A stretch of DNA of 64,000 nucleotides from contig CAVYYX010000023.1 of NCBI GenBank assembly GCA_963772825.1, forward strand, positions 1-64,000, read 5' to 3'. This stretch comes from Desertimonas sp963772825. GTDB lineage: Bacteria; Actinomycetota; Acidimicrobiia; Acidimicrobiales; Ilumatobacteraceae. Each line of letters starts with the position of its first letter. Position 1 is the stretch's first letter. A model generated the notes under the pieces. It saw only the letters and a list, made by a program, of their open reading frames with translations. It did not search any database and had not been told where the DNA came from. Made by a program: the position numbers and the translations under genes. This document shows positions 43,767-52,622 of the stretch, one piece after another.

Positions 43767-45068
43767 GTGTCCGGGAGCTTCTACGTCGAGACGCTTGGTT
43801 GTCCGAAGAACCAGGTCGACTCCGACAAGCTCGTCGGCACGCTGCTCGCCGATGGACTGCGGCCGACCGACGATGCCTCCTCGGCCGACCTCGTCGTCGT
43901 CAACACGTGTGCGTTCATCGAGGCGGCGCGCCAGGAGTCGATCGACACCGTGCTCGCGCTCGACGAGCGGCGCCACGAGGGCAGCCGACTCGTCGTCACG
44001 GGATGCATGGCCGAGCGCTACGGCGACGAGCTCGCCGCCGCCCTTCCCGAGGTCGACCAGGTCGCCGGGTTCGGTGTCGCCCTGCAACCCCGGGCGCGGA
44101 CCCTGATCCCGGTCAGCGCCACGCCGGTCCCGGCGTTCGACCTGCTCAACCTGCCTCGTCCGAAATCGCCGGTGCCGTGGGCCTACGTCAAGATCGCCGA
44201 GGGTTGCGACCGCAAGTGCGGGTTCTGCGCGATCCCCTCGTTCCGGGGCAAGCAGCGCAGCCGCGACGTCGCCCAGATTCTGGCCGAGGTCGACGAGCTC
44301 GCTGCCGCCGAGATCGTCCTCGTCGCCCAAGACCTGGCGTCGTACGGCAAGGACCGTCCCGACGAGCTCGGCGCCGGGGCGATCGTCCCGCTCGTCCGCG
44401 CCGTCGGCGAGCGGGTGCCGCGGGTGCGCCTGCTCTACCTGTACCCGAGCGACCTCAGCGACGAGCTGATCGACGTCGTCAGCGAGTCGAGCGTTCCGTA
44501 CTTCGACCTGTCCCTGCAACACGTCAGCAAGCCGCTGCTGCGGCGGATGCGCCGCTGGGGCGATGGCGATCGGTTCCTACGCCGCATCGCCGACATCCGG
44601 GCTCGTCGGCCCGATGCTGCGTTCCGCAGCAACTTCATCGTCGGCTACCCGGGCGAGACCGAGGACGATCACGACGAACTGCTGCGCTTCGTCGCGGCCG
44701 CCCAGCTCGACTGGTGCGGGTTCTTCGCCTACAGCCGCGAGGACGGCACCTATGCCGCCGGACTCGACGACCAGGTCCCCACCGACCTCGTCGCCGCGCG
44801 GCTCGGCGAGCTCACCGAGTTGCAGGACGCCATCACGTCGGCGCGGCGCGACGAGCTGATCGGGACGTCCGTCGAGGTCCTCGTCGACCGTCCCGGAATC
44901 GGCCGCAGCCACCGTGAGGCGCCGGAGATCGATGGCGTCATCCTCGTCGACCCCACGCTCGCCGCCGGGACGTTCGCCGACGTGGCGATCGTCGATGCCC
45001 TGGGCAGCGACCTGATCGCCGCCGGGGCCGACCTGTCGACGATCAGCGAGACGCTGGACGCGCTGTGA
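43767..45068 (+). CDS. rimO: Ribosomal protein S12 methylthiotransferase RimO
   Basis: 433 aa radical-SAM enzyme adding a methylthio group to the conserved aspartate of S12. N-terminal cluster cysteines are in TLGCPKNQVDSD, VVNTCAFIEAARQES and TGCMAERYG. The radical-SAM cluster CDRKCGFCAIPSFRG follows, with a C-terminal TRAM domain. GTG eight bases after TAGCCT (43753-43758) suggests a leaderless mRNA. Its stop overlaps the pgsA start. Confidence 0.96.
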   Translation: MSGSFYVETLGCPKNQVDSDKLVGTLLADGLRPTDDASSADLVVVNTCAFIEAARQESIDTVLALDERRHEGSRLVVTGCMAERYGDELAAALPEVDQVAGFGVALQPRARTLIPVSATPVPAFDLLNLPRPKSPVPWAYVKIAEGCDRKCGFCAIPSFRGKQRSRDVAQILAEVDELAAAEIVLVAQDLASYGKDRPDELGAGAIVPLVRAVGERVPRVRLLYLYPSDLSDELIDVVSESSVPYFDLSLQHVSKPLLRRMRRWGDGDRFLRRIADIRARRPDAAFRSNFIVGYPGETEDDHDELLRFVAAAQLDWCGFFAYSREDGTYAAGLDDQVPTDLVAARLGELTELQDAITSARRDELIGTSVEVLVDRPGIGRSHREAPEIDGVILVDPTLAAGTFADVAIVDALGSDLIAAGADLSTISETLDAL

Positions 45069-45643
45069 GAGACGTCGGAACGGCGTTGGCGACGTGGGCG
45101 AACGCGATCACCGCGGGGCGTCTGCTGCTGTCGCCACTGATGTTCTGGCTGATCCCTGAGGACGACGGCGGGTCGTGGATCGCTTTCATTTTTTGGTTCC
45201 TGCTCTCGGTGAGCGACTTCGTCGACGGTTTCATCGCCCGGCGTCGCGGACCGACGCGGTCGGGAGCCTTCCTCGACCCGCTCGCCGACAAGGTGCTGAT
45301 CCTCGGGGCGATGTTCACGCTCGTCGGACGTGACGTGTTCTGGATCGTGCCCGTGGCGATCATCGCCGCCCGCGAGCTGGTCATCAGCGTGTACCGCAGC
45401 GTCATCGGTACGAAGGGGATCTCGATGCCGGCGAGCCGGTCCGCCAAGTACAAGACGCTCGCCCAGCAGCTCGCCGTCGGTTTCGCACTGCTGCCGCTCA
45501 CTGCTCTGGATGCCACGTGGCTGTGGAACCTGTGCTTGTGGGCAGCGGTCGGGCTCGCCCTGTACAGCGGCGTGCAGTACTTCTGGCGGATGCACGCGGC
45601 GAAGAGTCGGGCCGTGCTGCCGCCCGATGTGTCGGTGGTCTGA
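45065..45643 (+). CDS. pgsA: CDP-diacylglycerol--glycerol-3-phosphate 3-phosphatidyltransferase
   Basis: 192 aa integral membrane enzyme making phosphatidylglycerophosphate. The CDP-alcohol phosphotransferase motif is seen in DFVDGFIARRRGPTRSGAFLDPLADK (D-G-x2-A-R-x8-G-x3-D-x3-D). Four to five membrane helices. The rimO-pgsA-cinA order is the usual actinobacterial arrangement. Confidence 0.93.
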   Translation: MRDVGTALATWANAITAGRLLLSPLMFWLIPEDDGGSWIAFIFWFLLSVSDFVDGFIARRRGPTRSGAFLDPLADKVLILGAMFTLVGRDVFWIVPVAIIAARELVISVYRSVIGTKGISMPASRSAKYKTLAQQLAVGFALLPLTALDATWLWNLCLWAAVGLALYSGVQYFWRMHAAKSRAVLPPDVSVV

Positions 45644-45650
45644 GGGCACG

Positions 45651-46898
45651 ATGCGTTGCGACGTCGTGGCGGTGGGTACCGAGCTGCTGCTCGGTCAGAT
45701 CGTCGACACCAACTCGGCCTTCATCGGCGAGCGCCTCGCCGCCCACGGCATCGCCTCGCGACTGCAGGTCAAGATCGGCGACAATGTCGAGCGGATCGCC
45801 AACGTCCTTCGCCAGATCCTCGCCGAGGCCGACGCCGTGATCGTCTGCGGCGGCCTCGGACCCACCCACGACGACGTGACCCGGGAGGCGATCGCCGCCG
45901 TGATGGGCGTCGAGCTGAAGCTCGACGAGGCCGTTGCCGACGTCGTTCGCGGGCTGTTCTCGCAACTGCGCCGTCCGATGTCCGACAACAACTTGCGCCA
46001 GGCGATGGTCCCCGTTGGGGCGACGGTGATTCCTCAGGTGCGGGGCACGGCACCCGGGCTGATCTGTCCGTCGCAGGTGGACGGTCGTCCAGGGGTGATC
46101 TACGCGGTGCCGGGTGTGCCCGACGAGATGCAGGAGATGGTCGAGCGCGCCGTGTTGCCTGACCTCCTCGCCCGCGCCGGCGAGCCCACCGTCATCGCCT
46201 CCCGGGTCCTCAAGGTGTGGGGAGAATCGGAGAGCGGGCTCAACGCCCGCCTCGACGACGTCATCAGCCGCCTCGACGACGACGGCGACGTGACGTTGGC
46301 GTTCCTCGCTCGCGGCTGGAACGGATTGGAGATCCGCCTGACCACGTCGGCGGAGTCGGCGGCCGCCGCCGAGGACAAGTTGCGACCCTGGGAGGCGGAG
46401 ATCCGGGGACTTCTCGGAAAGGTCGTGTTCGGCAGCGACGGCGACTCGATGGAGTCGGTGGTCGTCGATGCCCTGCGCCAGCGCGGCTCGACCCTCGGCA
46501 TCGCCGAGTCGTTGACCGCCGGGCTCGTCGCCGCTCGGCTGGGCAGCGTGCCGGGCGTCAGCGACGTGCTGCGCGGCTCGCTCGTGACCTACGCCAGCGA
46601 GGTCAAGTTCGACCTGCTCGGCGTCACGCCCGGCCCGGTGATCAGCGAGGAGGTGGCGCTCGAGATGGCCGAGGGGGCGTGCCGGGTGTTCGGTGCGGAC
46701 GTCGGTCTGGCGTTGACCGGTGTCGCCGGTCCCGGCATGCAAGACGACGTCCCCGTCGGCACGGTGTGCCTCGCCGTTGTCGGCCACGGCGCCGACCGGG
46801 CGACGACCACGCACTACCGGCCCACCGCGAGCCGCGACCAGATCCGTCAGCTCAGCGTGATCAACGCCCTCGACCTGCTCCGCCGCTTCCTCCGCTGA
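45651..46898 (+). CDS. cinA: CinA-like competence/damage protein (nicotinamide mononucleotide deamidase type)
   Basis: 415 aa. The N-terminal molybdopterin-binding-like domain reads VVAVGTELLLGQIVDTNSAFIGERL and VCGGLGPTHDDVTREA. The C-terminal CinA domain contains GIAESLTAGLVAARLGSVPGVS and VGLALTGVAGPG. Homologues hydrolyse NMN amide or ADP-ribose in pyridine nucleotide salvage. ATG at 45651, seven bases after pgsA. Confidence 0.94.
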   Translation: MRCDVVAVGTELLLGQIVDTNSAFIGERLAAHGIASRLQVKIGDNVERIANVLRQILAEADAVIVCGGLGPTHDDVTREAIAAVMGVELKLDEAVADVVRGLFSQLRRPMSDNNLRQAMVPVGATVIPQVRGTAPGLICPSQVDGRPGVIYAVPGVPDEMQEMVERAVLPDLLARAGEPTVIASRVLKVWGESESGLNARLDDVISRLDDDGDVTLAFLARGWNGLEIRLTTSAESAAAAEDKLRPWEAEIRGLLGKVVFGSDGDSMESVVVDALRQRGSTLGIAESLTAGLVAARLGSVPGVSDVLRGSLVTYASEVKFDLLGVTPGPVISEEVALEMAEGACRVFGADVGLALTGVAGPGMQDDVPVGTVCLAVVGHGADRATTTHYRPTASRDQIRQLSVINALDLLRRFLR

Positions 46899-46907
46899 CC
46901 GATCCCG

Positions 46908-46988
46908 ACCCGAGTGTTTCCGGCGACCCGAGTGCCACCGGTCGGGACGTCGCGCCGCAGGCACTCCGGTGACCGGAAACACTCGGGT
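46908..46988. repeat. Family A nested palindromic element, copy 2
   Basis: Outer arms ACCCGAGTGTTTCCGG (46908-46923) and CCGGAAACACTCGGGT (46973-46988) are perfect over 16 bp; inner arms GAGTGCC (46930-46936) and GGCACTC (46960-46966) are perfect over 7 bp. It starts nine bases after the cinA stop and precedes the tRNA gene. Confidence 0.82.
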
Positions 46989-47013
46989 GGGGTGGGCTTT
47001 AGGCTTGCGGCCG

Positions 47014-47087
47014 GCCCCCGTAGCTCAGCTGGATAGAGCAGCGGACTTCTAATCCGCCGGTCGCACGTTCGAATCGTGCCGGGGGCG
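47014..47087 (+). tRNA. tRNA-Arg (anticodon TCT)
   Basis: Acceptor GCCCCCG/CGGGGGC, D-arm GCTCAGCTGGATAGAGC, anticodon stem GCGGA/TCCGC around loop CTTCTAA (anticodon TCT at 47048-47050, decoding AGA) and T-arm GCACG/CGTGC fold cleanly. CCA is not encoded. A TAGGCT -10 box lies at 47000-47005. The adjacent integrase suggests the gene is an attachment site. Confidence 0.95.
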
Positions 47088-47146
47088 CTGTATCACCCCA
47101 GCGTAGTCTCCATATCCGAGCACTTGTTGAAGCTTGGATAGAGTCG

Positions 47147-47167
47147 CTGCCGCGAATCTGCCGCGAA
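47147..47167 (+). repeat. Tandem CTGCCGCGAA repeats before the integrase gene
   Basis: CTGCCGCGAA occurs at 47147-47156 and 47158-47167, eleven bases apart, about one helical turn. Phased short repeats next to an integrase gene are typical of arm-type integrase binding sites. A similar pair occurs at 53592-53613. Confidence 0.4.
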
Positions 47168-47172
47168 AGGGG

Positions 47173-48309
47173 ATGCCGTTGGGAACGATGCGTGAACGCT
47201 CACCGGGCAAGTGGGAGCTGGTCGTGTCGGCCGGCGTCAATCCCGCGACCGGCCGCTATCACCGAGTCGTCCGCACGGTCGCGACGACCTCGAAGCGCGA
47301 GGCCAAAGCGGCGTTGGCCACGCTCGAGGCCGCGGTAGCGGCCGGCAACGTGTCATTCGACGACCCGACGTTGTCGTCCCTGCTCGAACGCTGGATGGAA
47401 CACATCACGAGCCTGGGCCGCGCCGACACCACGCTGTACAACTACCGGCAGTACATCGACCGGGAAATCGTCCCGGTACTCGGCTCGATCCGGTTGTCTC
47501 GACTCAAGGCGCTCGACATCGATCGCCTCTACGGGAGCCTCCGCAAGCGCGGCCTGGCACCGGCGACGATCCGTCAAGTGCATGCGATCCTGCGGGCGTC
47601 GCTGAACCAGGCGGAACGGTGGGGCCTCGTCCAGCGAAACGTCGCAAAGCTGGCCTCGGCACCGTCGCAGCCGCAACGAGAGCAGCACCCACCTACGGTT
47701 GCGCAGGTACGCACCTTGATCGCGGCTGCGGAGGGCGTCGACCCGCTCTTCGGACTCTACGTACGTGTCATGGTCGCGACCGGCGCACGCCGCTCCGAGT
47801 TGTGCGGCCTGCGCTTTTCCGACGTCGACTTCGAAGCGGGGACCTTGAGCATCACGCGCAGCTACACGGTGGTTCCGGGCGTGCGCGGTGACCGACCCAC
47901 GAAGACGAGATCGACGCGGTTGGTGATCCTCGATCCGCTCACACTGGATGGACTGCGGTCGGGCATGGCCGACTCGGTTGCTCTCGCGGCGGCCGTCGGT
48001 GTCGCGGCGGACAAGCGGCGGGTCGGCTACGTGTTCACCGACGATCCCAGCGGTGCGACGGCGTGGCGTCCCGACACAGCAAACGCTCGATGGATCAAGG
48101 CGAGGTCGGCCGTCGGAATCACCGATGTCCGACTCCACGACCTGCGGCACTTCCAGGCCACCCAGCTTCTCGACGCCGGGGTTCCCGTGCCAACGGTGGC
48201 GGCGCGGTTGGGGCACGCCGACGGCACGACCACGATGAAGATCTACGCACACCGCACCCGTCGAGCCGATCAACAGGCCGCAGACGTCGTGGCACGCTTG
48301 CTCGACTGA
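47173..48309 (+). CDS. int: Tyrosine recombinase / phage-type integrase
   Basis: 378 aa from ATG 47173 (ATG 47188 is also possible). An arm-binding-like N-terminus (RERSPGKWELVVSAGVNPATGRYHR) is followed by a SAM-like core-binding domain (LLERWMEHITSLGRADTTLYNYRQYI). All five catalytic positions are seen: Arg in GARRSELCGLRF, His and Arg in HDLRHFQAT, His in LGHADG, and Tyr in MKIYAHR. It catalyses integration or excision, probably at the neighbouring tRNA-Arg. The gene is intact, unlike most of what follows. Confidence 0.93.
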   Translation: MPLGTMRERSPGKWELVVSAGVNPATGRYHRVVRTVATTSKREAKAALATLEAAVAAGNVSFDDPTLSSLLERWMEHITSLGRADTTLYNYRQYIDREIVPVLGSIRLSRLKALDIDRLYGSLRKRGLAPATIRQVHAILRASLNQAERWGLVQRNVAKLASAPSQPQREQHPPTVAQVRTLIAAAEGVDPLFGLYVRVMVATGARRSELCGLRFSDVDFEAGTLSITRSYTVVPGVRGDRPTKTRSTRLVILDPLTLDGLRSGMADSVALAAAVGVAADKRRVGYVFTDDPSGATAWRPDTANARWIKARSAVGITDVRLHDLRHFQATQLLDAGVPVPTVAARLGHADGTTTMKIYAHRTRRADQQAADVVARLLD

Positions 48310-48434
48310 CGACGCGCGGCGGAGCTGACTGACATCGAGTCCTGACGCGTGGACTCCGCGTGCAAGCGGCGTGCTGCGCAAGGTGGGTCGCAGCATCCAC
48401 TGGCCCTCCGACTGGCCTCGTACGATGGCCAACG

Positions 48435-48658
48435 ATGTCTCGAGTTGTCGTGTTCGAGATCGAAGTCCCAGACACTCTCGAACATGGCGCCTGCCCGCAG
48501 GCGTTGACTAGCGCCTCACGCACCTACTCGACGCACAGGACGAGAACGGAAGCTGACGCCCGAGGAACGGAGAGAGGCCGAGGGTCGCGCCGATCTCGCC
48601 CAGTTGCTGCCACTGCTACGGGTCCGTGTGGAACGACTCAGCTTCCCTTCCACTGAGT
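48435..48658 (+). pseudogene. Degraded small gene preceding the HNH gene
   Basis: Begins with TACGAT (48421-48426) and ATG 48435: MSRVVVFEIEVPDTLEH, then changes frame to read RLTHLLDAQDENG, and again to read LTPEERREAEGRADLAQLLPLLRVRVERL before its TGA. The three pieces make one small helical protein of about 73 aa, of a type often encoded just upstream of HNH nucleases. An in-frame TAG also interrupts the middle piece. Function unknown. Confidence 0.5.
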
Positions 48659-49037
48659 GACCCAAGCGATCCCAGCCAGACTCCGCGCGTTCGTCGTCGA
48701 GCGCACGGAGGCCTGCTGTGAGTATTGCCGTCTCGCACAGGTGGGCCGGGAGGGGACATTCCACGTTGACCACGTCGCACAGCAAATCGCGGGCGCGAGT
48801 CCGACGTGAGCAACCTGGCGAGCGCTTGTGTCGGTTGCTCGCTTCGCAAGGGAGCACGCCGGCGTGCCGTCGATCCCGCGACCGGAGAGCACGCGACACT
48901 GTTTAATCCTCGCGACGAGTCGTTGCCCGACCACTTCCAGTGGCCAAGGCCTCGATTTCGTGGGCGTGAGCCCGACGGGTCGAGCGACGGTTGACGCGCT
49001 CGAGAATCACTCGCTCCTTGATGGTGGCGATTCGTGA
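48657..49037 (+). pseudogene. HNH endonuclease, disrupted by two frameshifts
   Basis: GTG 48657 opens IPARLRAFVVERTEACCEYCRLAQVG with the zinc-type CxxC (CEYC), then FHVDHVAQQIAG with the HNH histidine. The frame then ends in a TGA and resumes as SNLASACVGCSLRKG, DPATGEHATLFNPRDE and HFQW. A second change gives FVGVSPTGRATVDALENHSLLDG. All family motifs are in order, so the gene was functional recently. GTGA overlap with the preceding small gene indicates an ancestral two-gene operon. Confidence 0.75.
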
Positions 49038-49576
49038 GGAGGAGTCGGTCCTCGGTCGTCATCCGCCCGGCTCGTGGGCGGCCACGAGGTTCTGCCCACT
49101 GGTGGTCACGAGGCAGTGCCCACTGGCGGCCACCGGCAGCCGAGGCGATCGCCGTCGGAGACCGCGGCTTGCCGGGAGCGGCACTTCGATGACGCGCCGC
49201 TCTACCTGTGGCCGCTGACTATCGGCGATGCATCGGACACGCGCCCTGGGCACGCGTGGACGTCCTCGGGACTGAACGCCGCGGGACGCCGTTCGGTGCG
49301 CGCTCAAGGCGGTTGCTGGCAGCCACCCGCAAGCCGCCCGTCGTCGAGACAACGCCCCACGCCGATCGCCGATTGTGTGCGCAGCTGCCAGTGATTGAAG
49401 GGCTGTCCACGAACGATGCCGAGCGGCAGTTCGGTTGCGTCGACCGGGCAGTCACAGAGCTGAGCGCCGATTCCGTCGCGGCTCGCTTGGAACGCCGCAG
49501 CGGGTCGCGACGATCCGGAAGCGCAGGGTTGATCTCCTCCAGTTCAGCCCGGGGTCGACTATCGACGAGGTCGAAC
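49038..49576. other. Island stretch without recognisable genes
   Basis: No frame shows a family motif. Around 49079-49134 a 24-bp unit (GGTCACGAGGCAGTGCCCACT-like, beginning GGCCACGAGG) is repeated about two and a half times with a few changes. The rest appears to be degraded coding sequence. Confidence 0.5.
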
Positions 49577-50458
49577 TCAATTGCTCTCGCGAGTGAGGTC
49601 GATGACCTCGAAGATGGCGGCGATGACGACCTCGGGCTCGTTGATCGGGACGTCATGGCCGCTGCTGACGATGACCTGCGACGCCTGCGGGCTCAGGACG
49701 AGCCAACCTTCCTGGATCTCGGCGTTGCCGGGCTCGGACTCGTCGCTGGTGTCACTGATGATGCGCACCGGCACGTCCGCGATGAGGCGCCGGTCGTCCC
49801 ACACGGCGTGTTCGACGGCGGCATAGTCCCGCCGCTCGACGTTGGTCGGCGCGTCGCAGGCGATCTCGTCCTCGATCTCGGCTGCGATCTCAGCCGGGAT
49901 CGCTTGGGGGGTCTCGGCCAGCACGATCCCGGCCAGCTCGTCGACATGCCGTTCGGCCATGCCGACGGCGAGGTAGCCGCCACCAGAGGCACCGACGAAC
50001 ACGTACGGGCCGGGGACCTCCTTCGCGAGCAACAGGGCGTCAAGGTCGTCGAGGAGGTCGTCGAGCTGCCTACAGCCCCCTGCCGGGCTGCTCGTGCCGG
50101 TGCCGAGCCGGTCGTAAACGCAGGCCCGGGTCTCCTCAGCAATCGCGGGAGCGACGCGAGACCAGTCCTCCATGCCGCTCTCGTCACCTGCCTCGAGCAC
50201 CACCGTCGGGCTGCCACTTCCCTCGCACCGCACGTGGAGCTCACGACCGCCGCCAATGTCCACAAGTTCGTCGATGACGCCGTCGATGTTCTCATTCAAG
50301 GCGTCACCGGGTTGTGTCCCGACCGTGTCCACCGAGGTTGTCGCACTAGTGGTACCAGCCGCCCCCGTTGTCGACGTCGCCATCATTGTGCCCGTGACAC
50401 TCGTCAGCAGCGAAGACACCCCGGCTGAGAGCAGAAGACGAGAACGAAGTCGAGACAT
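49577..50458 (-). CDS. Secreted alpha/beta hydrolase
   Basis: 293 aa from ATG 50458 behind GAGAGGGGA. A signal peptide (RLRSRLLLSAGVSSLLTSVTG) and a Thr/Ser/Ala-rich linker precede the hydrolase domain. The domain shows TVVLEAGDESGMEDWSRV, RACVYDRLGTGTSSP, the nucleophile elbow GASGGG (Ser in FVGASGGGYLA) and a late histidine in SSGHDVP. Exported esterase or lipase-like enzyme; substrate unknown. One of the few intact genes in the island. Confidence 0.82.
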   Translation of the reverse strand: MSRLRSRLLLSAGVSSLLTSVTGTMMATSTTGAAGTTSATTSVDTVGTQPGDALNENIDGVIDELVDIGGGRELHVRCEGSGSPTVVLEAGDESGMEDWSRVAPAIAEETRACVYDRLGTGTSSPAGGCRQLDDLLDDLDALLLAKEVPGPYVFVGASGGGYLAVGMAERHVDELAGIVLAETPQAIPAEIAAEIEDEIACDAPTNVERRDYAAVEHAVWDDRRLIADVPVRIISDTSDESEPGNAEIQEGWLVLSPQASQVIVSSGHDVPINEPEVVIAAIFEVIDLTRESN

Positions 50459-50674
50459 GATTTCCCCTCTCAATCACCGTCTGGATCGCGCTCAACGCGC
50501 CGCGACCGTAACGTTGCGCTCCGCAGTCGTCACTCGATTACGCCACTCATCCGACCTCGCCCGGGTTCGCCGAAGCTCCTCGAACCTCAACGAGAGAGCG
50601 CGTAATGCCCGATCAGGAGCGGCCCGCGCGAACGCCGCTCGGCCAGTTACGGACGGGGGTGGACTGACATCGGT

Positions 50675-50951
50675 TCAGCGTTCGACGTGACCGGCATCGT
50701 CGAGGAACTCCACCCGCACCGACGACAGGTCAACGCCGTCGGCGGCCATCTCGTCCTCTAGGCCGGGATCCGAGAAGGCGGCGTTCGCCGCCTCCCGCGA
50801 CTCGAACACCTCAACGACTGCCACGAGGTCGGGGTCGTCCTCGCCAGACCTGCGCGGACCTGATGCCAGTGGTCCTTTCCACCGAGCGGTCGTAGCGCGG
50901 GCGCCACTCGTCAAAGTTGGCGACTCGAAGGAGAATGAGGACGGTCGTCAT
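50675..50951 (-). CDS. Small dimeric alpha/beta-barrel-like protein, frameshifted
   Basis: From ATG 50951 the frame reads MTTVLILLRVANFDEWRPRYD ... GIRSAQVWRG. At about 50840-50850 it must shift to continue DDPDLVAVVEVFESREAANAAFSDPGLEDEMAADGV to the stop. The joined 91-aa protein resembles ABM/DUF-type dimeric barrel proteins with a beta-alpha-beta repeat. The span is one base over a multiple of three. No function can be assigned. Confidence 0.55.
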
Positions 50952-51127
50952 GAGTCACGAAGGTACAAGCGCGTGACCAGCCCTCAGGCTGCTCCGCTCC
51001 AGGCACCGATTGCCCAGTGATCCTGGGGTGTCCTAGAAACGTGTCCGGATAACCCGAGGCGTCGCGTCCTCGACCGCCGGCAGTCGGAGCTACCTAAGTT
51101 AACGTCACGGGACGCCTCCCGATAGAC

Positions 51128-51229
51128 ATGACCGACGATGGTCCCGACAACTCGACCGCATCGTCATCAAGCGACGGTGCCTTCGGCGGCGGAGATCTGG
51201 GAATGCCGTTCGGCGGCGTGGACTTCTAG
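51128..51229 (+). CDS. Possible 33-aa acidic, glycine-rich small ORF
   Basis: ATG 51128 to TAG; the product begins MTDDGPDNSTASSSSDG and ends GGGDLGMPFGGVDF. A GTTAAC/TAAGTT-like AT-rich patch lies about 30 bp upstream. It may be the remaining N-terminus of a longer protein rather than a functional peptide. The surrounding gap (50952-51327) shows nothing else recognisable. Confidence 0.25.
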   Translation: MTDDGPDNSTASSSSDGAFGGGDLGMPFGGVDF

Positions 51230-51327
51230 CACTGCCACGCTGATGCACCCGCCGGGGGACGTTCGATGCCGCCGTGCGCGGCGATCGCCGAACCGGACAT
51301 GGAGACGAGGACTGAACGTGGGCCGCG

Positions 51328-51930
51328 CTACCTCAAATCGCCCGTCAGGATCTCCCGAAAGCTCACCTCGCCGAACGTGACTCCTCGGGCCACCCCCTCG
51401 CTGCGCCGGCTCACGGCCTCGTCAGCTGCTCGCTTTCTCGCGTCCTCATCAGACCAGACAGTTCCGACGACGCCTTCCCCCGTCGAGCGGTCCATCAAAT
51501 TGCGCATCCCGCGAAATCCCGGTGAGGCCTTCATCCGAGGGGCCACATCGCTCTTGAAGAAGGCGAGGTTCTCGTCAATCTTCCCCGGATCCATGCTGAT
51601 CCGCGTCACCATCAGCGCCGATCCCGGCTCCGGCGGCGGATCTCCAACCTCGGCAACAAGCTGCTCGAAGTTCTCAACCTTCATCTCGCCACCGATAGCA
51701 CCGATTGCTTCCTGCCGACTCGACGCCAACGCCGCCTCACTCGCATCCCGATCCTCGGCGGTGTCCCACAGCGAGAGCACGGCGAAGACACCGCCCTCGC
51801 GGTCAGCACTCGCGGTGAACCCCCGATAACCCTTTTGTGAGTTCATCGCGGGTTTGACCGTCTCCTCCAGGAACTTGACCCCTGCATCAATGTCCTTGGC
51901 TCCCGTGAACGTAACCACCCTCACATGCAT
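51328..51930 (-). CDS. Two-domain antibiotic-biosynthesis-monooxygenase-like (dimeric barrel) protein
   Basis: 200 aa from ATG 51930. Two related halves, one starting MHVRVVTFTGAKDIDAGVKFLEETVKPAMNSQKGYRGF and the other LMVTRISMDPGKIDENLAFFKSDVAPRMKASPGFRGM, each match the beta-alpha-beta pattern of the ABM fold, so it is an internally duplicated protein. No catalytic residues can be pointed out; function unknown. Confidence 0.7.
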   Translation of the reverse strand: MHVRVVTFTGAKDIDAGVKFLEETVKPAMNSQKGYRGFTASADREGGVFAVLSLWDTAEDRDASEAALASSRQEAIGAIGGEMKVENFEQLVAEVGDPPPEPGSALMVTRISMDPGKIDENLAFFKSDVAPRMKASPGFRGMRNLMDRSTGEGVVGTVWSDEDARKRAADEAVSRRSEGVARGVTFGEVSFREILTGDLR

Positions 51931-52131
51931 GCCGCGCCCCAATCACTAGTCGCCCGACGAACGTACACCCCGCCGAGTCCTCGCGACAGGCCCAGTGGCT
52001 GCCCCGGTACACGCGTCCGACCTGGTGCTCACTGACGTGACCGCACGGCCGGCCGCGGCGTAGCCGGCGTTGCAAAGGCCCATCGACCTCAGAGTCCACC
52101 GCGGGAACGCTCCACGGAGCAGATCAACGAG

Positions 52132-52272
52132 GTGGCCGAGTTCAACGGGATGGCCGTCTTGGAGAAGCTAGAGATCATGACATCGACGATGGACGAGTTC
52201 GGCTCATCGCCGAAGCCGACCGCGATCGGCGCAGAACGCGCATCGCCGCGGGTAACCGACGACAGCATCTGA
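52132..52272 (+). CDS. Possible gene fragment (46 codons)
   Basis: A frame from GTG 52132 encodes MAEFNGMAVLEKLEIMTSTM-like sequence ending TDDSI. The frame is open further upstream without a clear start. Codon use looks coding-like, but no family was recognised; probably the tail of a lost gene. Confidence 0.2.
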   Translation: MAEFNGMAVLEKLEIMTSTMDEFGSSPKPTAIGAERASPRVTDDSI

Positions 52273-52401
52273 TACCACTCAGCTGCGATATCCGCTATCG
52301 CCGGAGTCCCGCGTTACCGAATGTCGCGAGACGCCGTTCGGTCGGCGACGCGGGTCGGCGACCCTGCGCGGAGCGGCAGTTCTGCCGCGGTCGAGAGGTG
52401 C

Positions 52402-52620
52402 TTACCGAGTGCTCGCGAGAGAACCGATTGCCGTCTCCACGACGGCTGCAGTCACAAGTGTGCCGCCCTGTCCCCGACTGGTGACCCACCGTTCAATGCA
52501 GTCCTCGAATGTCGCTGTCTCGAACTCGGGGCCGTGCTGCTCGATAGTGGACTCGGAGCCAGGGTCCGCGACACTGGTCGCTCGGCGGCCCAATTCTGGT
52601 GTCCAACTGAGGGAGTACAC
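52402..52620 (-). CDS. Hypothetical small protein
   Basis: 72 aa from GTG 52620, containing PELGRRATSVADPGSESTIE and ATFEDCIERWVTSRGQGG. It would begin three bases from the divergent GYD gene start, so one of the two starts may be wrong or this may be a remnant. No match recognised. Confidence 0.25.
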   Translation of the reverse strand: MYSLSWTPELGRRATSVADPGSESTIEQHGPEFETATFEDCIERWVTSRGQGGTLVTAAVVETAIGSLASTR

Positions 52621-52622
52621 GA

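Noticed and set aside
47049..47240. Minus-strand ORF ending RHDSNVRPAD
   Set aside because: This is the reverse of the tRNA-Arg gene and integrase start, a common false protein.
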